DNA of 64,000 bases from NCBI GenBank assembly GCA_937902315.1, contig CALGUG010000065.1:1-64000 (forward strand), read 5' to 3'. The stretch is from an uncultured Chloroflexales bacterium. Its GTDB lineage: Bacteria; Chloroflexota; Chloroflexia; Chloroflexales; Chloroflexaceae. Made by a program: the position numbers and the translations under genes. The notes beneath the pieces were generated by a model that ran no database searches, was not told the DNA's origin, and saw only the letters and a list, made by a program, of their open reading frames with translations. The first letter of the stretch is position 1, and each line of letters begins with the position of its first letter. Shown one piece after another: positions 1 through 8,577 of this stretch.

Positions 1-53
1 CCCGCGACCTGCACCTTGGCAAGGTGCCGCTCTACCAACTGAGCCACTCCCGC
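1..53 (-). tRNA. tRNA-Gly (GCC), truncated by window edge
   Basis: This is the 5' two-thirds of a tRNA identical over the visible part to the complete tRNA-Gly at 100-175. It shows the acceptor strand GCGGGAG, the D arm and the anticodon arm with loop TTGCCAA. The T arm and 3' end lie outside the window. Confidence 0.93.
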
Positions 54-99
54 ATTCTCTCTCTCTGCGCGCTTCGCTTTTGGTACCTGATTGTTAAAA

Positions 100-175
100 T
101 GGAGCGGGAGACGGGGTTCGAACCCGCGACCTGCACCTTGGCAAGGTGCCGCTCTACCAACTGAGCCACTCCCGC
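100..175 (-). tRNA. tRNA-Gly (GCC)
   Basis: A complete 76-nt cloverleaf on the minus strand. The acceptor pair is GCGGGAG/CTCCCGC, the anticodon stem GCACC/GGTGC encloses loop TTGCCAA (anticodon GCC), the T loop is TTCGAAC, the discriminator is U and the CCA is encoded. It is a tandem duplicate of the copy at the window edge, separated by 46 nt. The order suggests one transcript running leftwards. Confidence 0.97.
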
Positions 176-386
176 ATGACGCCGCAAAGTGTAACACAAA
201 TTGCGAAAGTTTGCAAGTCGTTGTTATCACTCGTTACGATCATTGTGCTCGTTTCCGTCGCACAAAATATAGATTAGCAGTTTTTCGATTTTTTTGCAAA
301 TCGGCTCCCAATCACAAAATCCGCCGCTTGTGCTATGATGGCAGCATACAGAAAGACGCCTCGTAAAACTCGCCCAAGGAAGCGAT

Positions 387-908
387 ATGTCAGACGAGAT
401 CTATACGATTCGGCCTGCCGAGCAGCGTGACCTGCCGCGCTTGCCCGAGATCGAGCGCGCAGCAGCTAGCCTTTTTCGCAACACAGCCTACAGCTATCTT
501 AGCGACGACGATCCGGTCTCGCAAGAGGTCGATCTCGAACACGAGCTGGTTTGGGTGATCGTCGATCAAGCAGACCAAGCGATTGGCTTTGCGATCTTTC
601 GCCCGATCGATATCGGCGTGCATCTGCACGAGCTCGATATCGACCCACGCTACGGGCGGCGCGGGCTTGGTCGACGTCTGATCGAAGCGATCGCCGAATG
701 GAGCAAACAGCATGGAGCGAGTGCCCTGACTCTCAGTACCTTCGAGGACCTAGCTTGGAACGGGCCTTACTACGCGCGGCTCGGTTTTGTCAAACTCAAC
801 GACGAGCAGCTCAGCCCCGACCTACAGGCGATTCGTCGGACAGAAGCCGAAGCGGGTTTACCGATCCAGCGTCGTATCTGTATGAAACGCGATCTCACAG
901 TTGAATAA
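387..908 (+). CDS. GNAT-family N-acetyltransferase
   Basis: A 173-residue protein with the Gcn5-related acetyltransferase fold. The acetyl-CoA pyrophosphate-binding motif A is visible as RYGRRGLG near residue 90, after a strand reading HELDIDP, and motif B is YYARLGF near residue 130. The length is typical for a single-domain GNAT. The ATG follows a GGAAG ribosome site. It lies 33 bp upstream of the alditol oxidase on the same strand, so the two may be co-transcribed. The substrate cannot be told from sequence; small-molecule amine or protein N-terminus are both possible. Confidence 0.88.
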   Translation: MSDEIYTIRPAEQRDLPRLPEIERAAASLFRNTAYSYLSDDDPVSQEVDLEHELVWVIVDQADQAIGFAIFRPIDIGVHLHELDIDPRYGRRGLGRRLIEAIAEWSKQHGASALTLSTFEDLAWNGPYYARLGFVKLNDEQLSPDLQAIRRTEAEAGLPIQRRICMKRDLTVE

Positions 909-941
909 CCGCATCCCAGCTCAACGAAGAGGAGCTTGCAT

Positions 942-2207
942 ATGTCCGAACAACGCCAGAATTGGGCCGGCAACTACACCTATCAGGCTCGGGGCATTCA
1001 ATACCCCGAAAGTATCGAAGAGCTTCAGGAACTCGTCGTTAAGAGCGACAAGCTCAAAGCGCTCGGCTCGCGCCACTCTTTTAACGATATCGCCGATACA
1101 AGCAGTCAGCAAGTTTCGCTCAGCAAGTTGAACATAGAGACCAGCTTCGACCGCGAGCGCAAGCAAGTGACCTTCGGGGCTGGTCTGACCTACGGCCAGC
1201 TCTGCCCGTTGATCGAAGCGCAGGGCTTTGCACTGCACAACTTGGCATCCTTACCACATATCTCGGTGGTCGGCTCGGTCGCTACAGCGACCCACGGCTC
1301 GGGCGATAACAACGGCAACCTCGCCGTTGGCGTCACGGCTATCGAGTTTGTGAGCGGCACAGGCGAGCTTGTCTCGCTCTCGCGCGAGGGCAACCCCGAC
1401 ATCTTCAACGGCGTTGTGGTGCATTTGGGTGCGCTCGGTATCATCACCAAAATGACGCTCGAACTGCAGCCGAGCTTCTCGGTTCAGCAAGATGTCTACG
1501 ACCGTTTGCCGCTTTCGGAGCTGTACGCCAACTTCGACGCCATCGAAAGCAGCGCCTATAGTGTTAGCCTATTTAGCGACTGGCACCCAGATTATGTCAA
1601 GCAAGTTTGGTTGAAGCATCGCCTGAGCAGCAGCGAAGGCCAGCCGATCGAGCCGACCTTCTATGGTGCGACGCTGGCCCAGCAGCAGCGCCATCCCGTC
1701 GATGATGCCGCCGCCGTCTCGGTGACGCCCCAACGCGGTATCCCCGGCCCCTGGCACGAGCGCCTGCCCCACTTCCGCATCGACCAGACCCCGAGCGTGG
1801 GCGCCGAGATCCAGAGCGAATACTTTGTGCCGCGCAAGTACGCCGTCGAGGCTTACAAAGCCATCAACGCGCTTGGCGAGCAGATCCGCCCGGTGCTGCT
1901 GATCTCCGAAATCCGCACGGTAGCTGCCGACAATCTCTGGATGAGCACGGCCTATCAGCAGCCCATGGTTGGCTTCCACTTCACTTGGAAGCGCGATTGG
2001 GATGGCGTTAAAGCGCGCCTGCCCTTGATCGAGGCCGCCTTAGAGCCCTTTGAATGCCGCCCGCACTGGGGCAAGACCTTTACCATGGCCCCCGAACGCA
2101 TCCGCTCCTTCTATCCGAAACTGGGTGACTTCTTGGCGCTCTGCCAGCGTTTCGACCCCCAAGGCAAGTTCCGCAACGCCTATCTCGACAAAGTGCTGTT
2201 TAGCTAA
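942..2207 (+). CDS. alditol oxidase (VAO-type, covalent FAD)
   Basis: A 421-residue FAD enzyme that closely resembles Streptomyces AldO / xylitol oxidase along its whole length. Recognisable blocks are NWAGNYTY near the N-terminus, GSRHSFN (the His is the known covalent flavin attachment site in the family), LPHISVVGSVATATHGSG, GIPGPWHERLPHFR, SEIRTVAAD, and RPHWGKTFT with GKFRNAYL at the C-terminus. Known members oxidise the terminal hydroxyl of alditols such as xylitol and sorbitol to aldoses, with release of H2O2, in the cytosol. I chose ATG 942 (AGAGGAG seven bases upstream) over an in-frame TTG at 936. A strong hairpin at 2214-2251 ends the unit. Confidence 0.93.
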   Translation: MSEQRQNWAGNYTYQARGIQYPESIEELQELVVKSDKLKALGSRHSFNDIADTSSQQVSLSKLNIETSFDRERKQVTFGAGLTYGQLCPLIEAQGFALHNLASLPHISVVGSVATATHGSGDNNGNLAVGVTAIEFVSGTGELVSLSREGNPDIFNGVVVHLGALGIITKMTLELQPSFSVQQDVYDRLPLSELYANFDAIESSAYSVSLFSDWHPDYVKQVWLKHRLSSSEGQPIEPTFYGATLAQQQRHPVDDAAAVSVTPQRGIPGPWHERLPHFRIDQTPSVGAEIQSEYFVPRKYAVEAYKAINALGEQIRPVLLISEIRTVAADNLWMSTAYQQPMVGFHFTWKRDWDGVKARLPLIEAALEPFECRPHWGKTFTMAPERIRSFYPKLGDFLALCQRFDPQGKFRNAYLDKVLFS

Positions 2208-2213
2208 ACTAAA

Positions 2214-2251
2214 TTCACAACCCCTCCTGAGCACTCGGGAGGGGTTGTGAA
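2214..2251 (+). terminator. hairpin after alditol oxidase gene
   Basis: A near-perfect inverted repeat starting seven bases after the stop codon (TTCACAACCCCTCC ... mirrored), with a short loop. There is no long T tract, so terminator function is likely but not certain. Confidence 0.7.
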
Positions 2252-2260
2252 GTTGTTTAT

Positions 2261-2336
2261 CGCTCTGGCGTTAAAGTCGCTAGCCTGCATGCGGTCCTTG
2301 GCGCGTCCGCCTACGGCTACCAACAGGCCGCCCCTC
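2261..2336 (+). repeat. dispersed ~75-bp repeat, copy 1
   Basis: Core GCGTCCGCCTACGGCTAC at 2303-2320. The left flank has the family's GCTAGCC block, and the right flank is CAACAGGCCGCCCC. Confidence 0.85.
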
Positions 2337-2375
2337 AACGGCGCCCGATGCTGTTACAGCTACCCAAACATGCTT

Positions 2376-3200
2376 CTAGCCTATGTTCTCCAACTCAATG
2401 GCGGCTAAGTGGGCCAAGATCAGGTCTTTGTCGCGGTCGCGGCTAGGATCATTTTCCTCCAAATACCAAGCCGCCGAAAGGCAGGTGAGCGCCAGCGTCC
2501 ACTCTAAGAGGCGTCGATGCTCGATACCAGCTTCTTGGGCGATCAGCCAGCTTTGCCGAGCGAAACGGCGCGGTTGAGCCGCCAGTTCAAAATCGGGATC
2601 GCGCAGCATGTTGGCATAGTCGTAGCTGCGTTCGCCATACAAACCTTTCGGGTCGATCGCAAGCCAGCCGCGTTGCTCGCTCCAGAGCAGGTTTTCGTGG
2701 TGCAGATCGCCGTGCAACACCACTACGTCGCGCTGGTCGGTCAACAAGCGCTCAGCTACGCTCGCCCCTTCCCGCAAAATGCCGCCGTAACGGGCTGCCA
2801 TAGGCCCCAAAGCACGAAACCAGCGTTCAAGGCTAAAGAGCGGTGGAAGGTCGTGGGCGGCTTTGTTATGTAGCTTCGCGGCCGCTCGGCAGAGAATACG
2901 AGTCGCTTCATCGTCGCGCCCACTGAGCGCCATGGCTTTCAAGGATGGCTCACTCGACAAGCGCTCCAGCACAATCGCGCCGCTAGCTTGCTCGAAGGCG
3001 TAGACCTCGGCTGCACCTTGGCCATGCCACCAAACCATTAGCTGAGCAGCTTGGCGCTCTTCAACAGCGTGAGCGTGGGGCAGCTTCAAAAGCGCTGGGC
3101 GTCCTTGATGACGAACCGGCAACAGGCTGCTCGAATGGGTTTGAAAGCCCGCGCCATCGACTTCGAGCTGCCATTGGGTCAGATATAGCTCAAAACTCAT
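2376..3200 (-). CDS. APH(6)-like aminoglycoside phosphotransferase, paralogue B
   Basis: A 274-residue kinase-fold protein of the aminoglycoside/hydroxyurea phosphotransferase family (APH(6), StrB type). The Brenner motif HGDLHHENLL (catalytic Asp and Asn) and the following AIDPKGLYGER (metal-binding Asp) sit near residues 165-190. The N-terminal ATP-binding lobe carries LLPVRHQGRPALLKL with the expected Lys. It is about three-quarters identical by eye to the gene just upstream (3287-4105), so this is a tandem duplication. Family members phosphorylate streptomycin, but many chromosomal homologues have unknown substrates. It is the last gene of the GNAT-Rieske-kinase-kinase unit. Confidence 0.88.
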   Translation of the reverse strand: MSFELYLTQWQLEVDGAGFQTHSSSLLPVRHQGRPALLKLPHAHAVEERQAAQLMVWWHGQGAAEVYAFEQASGAIVLERLSSEPSLKAMALSGRDDEATRILCRAAAKLHNKAAHDLPPLFSLERWFRALGPMAARYGGILREGASVAERLLTDQRDVVVLHGDLHHENLLWSEQRGWLAIDPKGLYGERSYDYANMLRDPDFELAAQPRRFARQSWLIAQEAGIEHRRLLEWTLALTCLSAAWYLEENDPSRDRDKDLILAHLAAIELENIG

Positions 3201-3214
3201 GCTTCCTCTAAATC

Positions 3215-3246
3215 GTGGGATCTCGCATCAGGGCACGAGATCCCAC
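3215..3246 (-). terminator. inverted repeat between the two APH genes
   Basis: GTGGGATCTCG and its complement separated by a ~10-nt loop, lying between the stop of the upstream kinase gene and the start of the downstream one. There is no T tract, so it may attenuate transcription or stabilise mRNA rather than fully terminate. Confidence 0.5.
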
Positions 3247-3286
3247 ACTGCAAACGTTCCTCTTCGCGCTAGCGAAAGCTGAGCTT

Positions 3287-4105
3287 CTAGCCCATTTTCT
3301 CCAGTTCCATGGCGGCTAGGTGCGCGAAGATCAGGTCTTCATCGCCGCCATGGTCGGCATTCTCCGACTCGAAGTACCAAGCCGCCGAAAGACAAGTAAA
3401 CGCCACCGTCCATTCGAGCAGACGGCGTCGATCGAGGCCGGCCTCTTGGGCGATCAGCCAACTCTGATGGGCGAAACGAGCGGGCTGGCCGGCAAGCTCA
3501 AACTGCGGGTTGCGCAACAAGTTGATATAGTCGAAGGTGCGTTCGCCGTACAGACCCTTGGGGTCGATCAACAGCCAGCCGCGCTGCTCGCTCCAAAGCA
3601 GGTTTTCGTGGTGTAGATCGCCATGCAACACCACTATATCGCGCTGGTCGGCCAACAGGCGCTCGGCCAAACGCGCCCCATAACGCAGCATGCCGCCGTG
3701 GCGGGCCGCCATAGGCGCTAAGGCTTGGAACCAGCGCTCGAGTGTGAAGAGCGGGGGCAGGTTTTGAGCGGGCTTGTTATGCAGTTTGACAGCGGCTTGG
3801 CACAGAATGCGCATCGCTTCGTCGTCGCGTCCGTTCAAGGCCATCTGCTTCAACGATGGTTCGGTCGACAGACGTTCTAGTACGATCGCGCCGCTGCTTT
3901 GATCGAATTCGTAGACTTGGGCTGCCCCTTGGCCTTGCCACCAAAACATCAGTTGACCAGCTTGGCGCTCTTCATCAACTGTGGGCAGCTTCAAAAGAGC
4001 TGGGCGCCCCTGATGACGAACGGGCAAAAGCTTGCTTGAATGGGTCTCAAAAGGCTCTCCATCGACCTCAAGCTTCCAACCTTCCAGATAGGCGTCAAAC
4101 ATCAT
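3287..4105 (-). CDS. APH(6)-like aminoglycoside phosphotransferase, paralogue A
   Basis: A 272-residue homologue of the neighbouring kinase with the same HGDLHHENLL and IDPKGLYGER motifs intact, so both copies look catalytically competent. It starts 15 bp after the Rieske oxygenase gene ends and is surely co-transcribed with it. Two in-frame ATG codons (4105 and 4102) follow GAGGAA, and the second has the better spacing. Divergence from its twin is concentrated in the acidic C-terminal stretch before the last helix. The substrate is unknown; linkage to an oxygenase hints at metabolism rather than only resistance (inference). Confidence 0.88.
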   Translation of the reverse strand: MMFDAYLEGWKLEVDGEPFETHSSKLLPVRHQGRPALLKLPTVDEERQAGQLMFWWQGQGAAQVYEFDQSSGAIVLERLSTEPSLKQMALNGRDDEAMRILCQAAVKLHNKPAQNLPPLFTLERWFQALAPMAARHGGMLRYGARLAERLLADQRDIVVLHGDLHHENLLWSEQRGWLLIDPKGLYGERTFDYINLLRNPQFELAGQPARFAHQSWLIAQEAGLDRRRLLEWTVAFTCLSAAWYFESENADHGGDEDLIFAHLAAMELEKMG

Positions 4106-4120
4106 TGTTCCTCAACAAGT

Positions 4121-5095
4121 CTAGGCCGTTCCGAAACTGAGTCCCAACTGTCGCAGCCATTTGCGATAGGCGATAGCTACCCGATCCGAGCGCAGATGGA
4201 GCTCGGCCTGCAAATCGAGCGGCAGCAGCTCGGGGCGCTGCGATTCGACGATCGCACGGTCTTCTTCAAAGATCGCGGCGATACGGGGAGTGTACTCGAC
4301 CTTGAGCGCGGCGCTATCATTGCGGGCTGTGGTAGCCACAATAAACCAAGCCGTGCTATCCAGCTCGTCGTGGGGGGTGATCGTTAAGATCATACCGTTG
4401 GTGGCGGTGGGCATATGCTTGGTGAAGTGAGCCGTTAAGGGACGAAATGCGTGGTAGGTGTAGGTCACTTTGCCCGCTGAGCCGCCATAGGGGTCGGGCT
4501 GATAGACCTCGATCGGGTCAGACGAAACACCGTTTTCATCGATCCAGGCCTCGAATTCGCCCAGCTCGGGCATGGAGGGGTCGCCCAAAACCCCACCGTG
4601 TACGAAGGGGAAGTGGGCCGCATCGAGATAGTTTTCGATCAGACGCGGGCCGTTGGCTTTGATATGCTCAAAGGGGCCACAGACCGCGCCCACAAAGCCG
4701 GGCTGATCCCATTCGGGAAAGGGCGGAATATCGCGGGTAGGCTCGCCCAAACAGGCCCACAACAGGCCGTAGCGCTCGCGAGCATGGTAGCGCTTGACTT
4801 GAGCCTTAGCTGGTGGTGTTTGGTTTGGGTGGGCGGGCATATGCACACAACGTCCTTCGCTATTGTAGCGCCAACCATGGTAAGGACACATCAGCTTCTC
4901 GTCGACGATTTTGCCGAGCGAAAGCTTTGCGCCGCGATGAATACAGAGATCTTGCCAAACATGATAGGTATCACCGTCGCGCCACAGCACCAGATCTTCG
5001 CCCAACAGGCGGGTCGCAATAATCGGTTGGCGTTCGAACTGAGCGATCTCGGCTACTGGATGCCAATCATTTACTAAAACTGGGTCGTTAATCAT
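4121..5095 (-). CDS. Rieske non-heme iron oxygenase, catalytic subunit-like
   Basis: A 324-residue protein. The N-terminal Rieske domain shows C-I-H-R-G and, 16 residues later, C-P-Y-H-G-W (ligands of the [2Fe-2S] cluster, residues ~50-75). The C-terminal catalytic domain has ENYLDAAHFPFVHGG near residue 155, matching the Asn-Asp-His-His mononuclear iron site of VanA/PaO-type oxygenases. It would hydroxylate or demethylate an unknown aromatic or alicyclic substrate and needs an external reductase, which is not encoded nearby. Its ATG overlaps the stop of the upstream GNAT gene (ATGA), so translation is coupled. Confidence 0.88.
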   Translation of the reverse strand: MINDPVLVNDWHPVAEIAQFERQPIIATRLLGEDLVLWRDGDTYHVWQDLCIHRGAKLSLGKIVDEKLMCPYHGWRYNSEGRCVHMPAHPNQTPPAKAQVKRYHARERYGLLWACLGEPTRDIPPFPEWDQPGFVGAVCGPFEHIKANGPRLIENYLDAAHFPFVHGGVLGDPSMPELGEFEAWIDENGVSSDPIEVYQPDPYGGSAGKVTYTYHAFRPLTAHFTKHMPTATNGMILTITPHDELDSTAWFIVATTARNDSAALKVEYTPRIAAIFEEDRAIVESQRPELLPLDLQAELHLRSDRVAIAYRKWLRQLGLSFGTA

Positions 5096-5613
5096 CAGAT
5101 GCTCCTTCGCAATAGGATATCTTCGAACCGAACCGTATCAACAAACACGGGCATAGTGCCAAAGGCTTCAAAACCATGTTTTTGATAAAAAGCCAGAGCG
5201 CGCCGATTCTCTTCCCAAGCGCACAGCCAGATGTTCTTGAAACCAAATTTCCTACATTGGTCATATGTTTTCATAAGCAGCGCTTGGGCCACCCCTTTGC
5301 CATGCCAGATCGGATCGACGTAGAGCCGCGCTAGCTCGACGCTGTTAGGTAATGCATGGCCTTCGGGAGAGCCGAGGGCCAACTTAGCCGCTCCTACAAT
5401 GCAGCCCTCAAAACTAGCTACGAGATGAAACTGGGGAGTTTGAGCGATCTCGACAGCGACTTGGGCAGCACCAAAGACACGTTTCAGATAAGATTCTAGG
5501 ATCTGATCGGGAATGCGCGAGCCATAGGTGGCTCGAAAGACTCGTTGTAACAGGCCGCCCAAAGCGACGGCATCCTCTGCCCGAGCTGAACGTATCTCGT
5601 ATGAATCGCTCAT
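5095..5613 (-). CDS. GNAT-family N-acetyltransferase
   Basis: A 172-residue acetyltransferase. A strand LARLYVDPIWHGKGVAQALL near residue 100 carries the Q/RxxGxG-like acetyl-CoA loop as WHGKGVA, and NRRALAFYQKHGFEAFG is motif B. I prefer ATG 5613 (MSDSYEIRSA, like many GNATs); an in-frame GTG lies at 5628. It is the first gene of a minus-strand operon with the Rieske oxygenase and two kinases. The divergent hemN lies ~185 bp away. The acetyl acceptor is unknown. Confidence 0.85.
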   Translation of the reverse strand: MSDSYEIRSARAEDAVALGGLLQRVFRATYGSRIPDQILESYLKRVFGAAQVAVEIAQTPQFHLVASFEGCIVGAAKLALGSPEGHALPNSVELARLYVDPIWHGKGVAQALLMKTYDQCRKFGFKNIWLCAWEENRRALAFYQKHGFEAFGTMPVFVDTVRFEDILLRRSI

Positions 5614-5797
5614 TGTTTGTTCGACCACCCGCTATACAAAGCGCTTTAGAAGAGAGAAAATTCCATTACGTTGCGAAAAAACAACGCACTGTAGAGAGAT
5701 CGGTACCGACTGTATGAGGTGAAAGTGATAGATTTACTATAAAGCATATTTTGCAGTATTCGATAGCACCATCAGCTTATTTGAGATATAGAACTCT

Positions 5798-7153
5798 ATG
5801 ACAGCACTACCGATCGACTATAGTTTATTGGCACGTTATAACCGCCCCGGACCACGCTACACCAGTTATCCTCCTGTTCCAAACTGGCAAAACAGCTTCA
5901 CCAGCCAACACTTCTTCCAAGCGCTCGATCAACTCGCCCAATCGCCCAACGAACCGATCTCACTCTATGTCCACCTGCCCTTCTGCGCCGAGCGCTGTTA
6001 CTACTGCGGCTGCAACGCAACAGTGACCCGCCATAGCCACGTTGTTGACCGCTATCTCGACTGCCTCGAACGCGAGATTACGCTGGTAAGCGAACGTCTT
6101 GGCACGCGTCGCAAAGCGATTCAGCTTCACTGGGGCGGCGGCACGCCCAATTTTCTCAGCAACGAGCAGATGAACCGCCTGTTTGAGTTGCTTAGCCGAC
6201 GCTTCGAGCTGCTGCCCGAGGCCGAGATCTCGATCGAAGTCGACCCGCGCATCGGCACGGCTCAGCAGATGCACCATTTGCGCCAGCTCGGCTTCAATCG
6301 TATCAGCCTTGGTGTGCAAGATATCGACCCCGAGGTTCAACGCGCGATCGGCCGCATTCAGCCGCGCGAACAAACCGAGCTGCTCTTTTGGGCTTGTCGT
6401 GAATACGGCTTCAAGAGCATCAACCTCGATCTGATCTACGGCCTGCCCTTCCAGAACCAACAAACCTTTGCTAATACGCTTGAGTGTGTGCTCAAACTCG
6501 GCCCAGACCGTGTGGCCTGCTACAGCTACGCCCATCTGCCGCGCTCGCGTCCCAATCAAAAGCAGGTCGATATCAGCGTGATGCCCAGCACCGAAGAGAA
6601 GTTCAGCCTCTTCTGCCAGGCGATCGAAGCCTTTCAAGCGGCGGGCTACCAGTGGATCGGTATGGATCACTTCGCGCGTGAAAACGACGAATTAACCCAC
6701 GCTATGCGCGAAAAACGGCTCCATCGCAACTTTATGGGCTATACGGTTCAACCGAGCCAGCACTTGTTAGCCTTCGGCTGCAGTGCGATCAGTGAGTTCG
6801 CGGGCTGCTACAGCCAAAACGATGCCAAACTCGGCAACTATCAACGTGCGATCGAGGCAGGCGAGCTGCCGATTGTGCGTGGCCACCAGCTCAGCGACGA
6901 TGATAAAGAGCGCCAGCGAGCCATAACCCACCTTATGTGCAATATGGAATTACCGTATACTATAGTGACTGAACGAATGCAGGCCGATCTTGAGCGGATT
7001 CGTTCGTATCAAGCAGAAGGCTTCATCGAAGTAGAGCCCGATCGTCTCACTGTGACGCCCAAGGGTCGCTTCTTTATTCGCAACATTTGTATGGAGCTTG
7101 ACGCCTATCTGCCTGCACTACGCGATAAACCGCTGTTCTCCTCGACGATCTAA
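5798..7153 (+). CDS. hemN: oxygen-independent coproporphyrinogen III oxidase (radical SAM)
   Basis: A 451-residue radical-SAM enzyme converting coproporphyrinogen III to protoporphyrinogen IX in heme synthesis, in the cytosol. The N-terminus has YNRPGPRYTSYPP, typical of true HemN. The cluster motif CAERCYYCGC (CxxxCxxCxC) is near residue 65, followed by HWGGGTPN, SIEVDPR, GVQDIDPEVQRAIGR and NLDLIYGLP. The C-terminal HemN domain is complete. It heads a hemN-hemG-M24 peptidase cluster with gaps of about 40 and 17 bp. The extra CxC cysteine and the PRYTSYP segment distinguish it from the HemW-like gene at 43550. Confidence 0.95.
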   Translation: MTALPIDYSLLARYNRPGPRYTSYPPVPNWQNSFTSQHFFQALDQLAQSPNEPISLYVHLPFCAERCYYCGCNATVTRHSHVVDRYLDCLEREITLVSERLGTRRKAIQLHWGGGTPNFLSNEQMNRLFELLSRRFELLPEAEISIEVDPRIGTAQQMHHLRQLGFNRISLGVQDIDPEVQRAIGRIQPREQTELLFWACREYGFKSINLDLIYGLPFQNQQTFANTLECVLKLGPDRVACYSYAHLPRSRPNQKQVDISVMPSTEEKFSLFCQAIEAFQAAGYQWIGMDHFARENDELTHAMREKRLHRNFMGYTVQPSQHLLAFGCSAISEFAGCYSQNDAKLGNYQRAIEAGELPIVRGHQLSDDDKERQRAITHLMCNMELPYTIVTERMQADLERIRSYQAEGFIEVEPDRLTVTPKGRFFIRNICMELDAYLPALRDKPLFSSTI

Positions 7154-7192
7154 GCCGCTCAGGAAACAGTTTAAACTTTGAGGCACAGTCCT

Positions 7193-8560
7193 ATGTCATA
7201 TGATTGTATCATTATTGGCGCTGGTATCAGTGGGCTTACGCTGGCCTATGAACTGAAAAAAGCAGGTCAACGGGTATTACTGCTCGAAGCAGGCCAACGG
7301 GTCGGCGGCGCGATCAACAGCGATCGAAGCAGCGAGGGCTTTCTCTTTGAGAGCGGGCCAAACACAGTCGTCAGCAAAGATCCAAAGCTCTGGGAGCACT
7401 TTAGCGAATTGGGCATCGCCGATCAGCGCGTTGTAGCCCGACCCACCTCGTCGAAGCGCTATGTGTTGCGCAATGGCAAACTTGCGCCGCTGCCCATGGA
7501 TCCGATCAGCTTCTTTCGCACCCCCCTGCTCACGCGTGCCGCCAAGCTGCGTGTCTTCGCTGAGCCGATTATGCCGCGCGCCCCAACGAGCGATGAAAGT
7601 GTGGCGGCCTTTTTCGCGCGGCGCGTCGGCGTCGATATCACTCAGCAGTTTGTTGATCCTTTTGTGTCGGGCGTCTACGCAGGCGATCCCGATCAGCTCT
7701 CGATTCGAGCCGCCTTCCCGCGCATGTGGGAGGCTGAGCAGCGCGGCGGCAGTCTCTTACGAGGCTTTTTAACTGCCCCACGCCCTAAACGAGCCAAAGG
7801 CGAGCAGCGCCCCAAAAGCGAGATGTTTAACTTTGTGCGCGGCCTTTCGACTTGGACCGAAGCCTTGGGCAAGGCATTGGAGGACATAACTTGGCTTAAT
7901 AGCCGCGCTACAAAGCTTGAGGAACAGAACGGCACTTGGACGGTTCAGGTCGAGCGCCAAGGCGAACAGATCGAGTTGAGCAGCCCACGAGTTGTGATCT
8001 CGACGCCTGCCGATGTAGCGGCCGATCTGGTCAGCAAGCTCGACTATGCCGCCGCCAACGCTCTGCGCGCCATTCCCTATCCGCCGGTAGTGATCGTACA
8101 CCTCGCTTATCGGCGAGAGCAGGTTGAACATCCGCTCGATGGCTTCGGTATGCTCTGCCCCATCCGCGAAAAGCGCCGTGTGCTTGGTGTGCTCTGGCCT
8201 TCTTCGCTCTTCCCGGGGCGTGCGCCCGATGGCATGCTGGTGACGAGCAGCTTTATCGCCGGAGCGCGCCGCCCGCATCAGGCCGAGCTATCAGAGCAAG
8301 AGCTGATCGAGCTGGCGGTCGCAGATCATCGCGAACTGGTGGGCGCGAAGGGCGATCCTGTTTTGGCGCGGGTTTTCGTTGCAAAACGGGCCATCCCACA
8401 ATATACTATTGGGCATCTCAGCCGAATCGCAGCCGTCGAACGTATGGAAGCCGCTCATCACGGTCTCCACCTGCTCGCCAACTATCGCGGTGGCATCAGC
8501 GTGCCGCAGTGTTGGACCAACGCGCGTGCTTTGGCTGAGCGTATTCTTCAGGGAGCCTAA
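7193..8560 (+). CDS. hemY: protoporphyrinogen/coproporphyrinogen oxidase (FAD, HemG/HemY type)
   Basis: A 455-residue flavoprotein oxidising protoporphyrinogen IX (or coproporphyrinogen III) with oxygen. The N-terminal dinucleotide motif is DCIIIGAGISGLTLAYEL, followed by LLLEAGQRVGG and ESGPNTVV. Mid-protein FVSGVYAGDP and C-terminal NYRGGISVPQCWTNA are family signatures. ATG 7193 is preceded by GAGG at a good distance; an in-frame TTG at 7178 is less likely. It follows hemN by 39 bp. Because HemN makes protoporphyrinogen, the protoporphyrin route is the simplest reading, but many bacterial HemY proteins are really coproporphyrinogen oxidases, so the specificity is open. Confidence 0.9.
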   Translation: MSYDCIIIGAGISGLTLAYELKKAGQRVLLLEAGQRVGGAINSDRSSEGFLFESGPNTVVSKDPKLWEHFSELGIADQRVVARPTSSKRYVLRNGKLAPLPMDPISFFRTPLLTRAAKLRVFAEPIMPRAPTSDESVAAFFARRVGVDITQQFVDPFVSGVYAGDPDQLSIRAAFPRMWEAEQRGGSLLRGFLTAPRPKRAKGEQRPKSEMFNFVRGLSTWTEALGKALEDITWLNSRATKLEEQNGTWTVQVERQGEQIELSSPRVVISTPADVAADLVSKLDYAAANALRAIPYPPVVIVHLAYRREQVEHPLDGFGMLCPIREKRRVLGVLWPSSLFPGRAPDGMLVTSSFIAGARRPHQAELSEQELIELAVADHRELVGAKGDPVLARVFVAKRAIPQYTIGHLSRIAAVERMEAAHHGLHLLANYRGGISVPQCWTNARALAERILQGA

Positions 8561-8577
8561 TAGCAAAGAGGCATTGC

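Noticed and set aside
91..366. 91-codon open frame reading SGRRGSNPRPAPW
   Set aside because: It is the antisense of the tRNA-Gly gene; this peptide pattern is a well-known false protein from tRNA loci.
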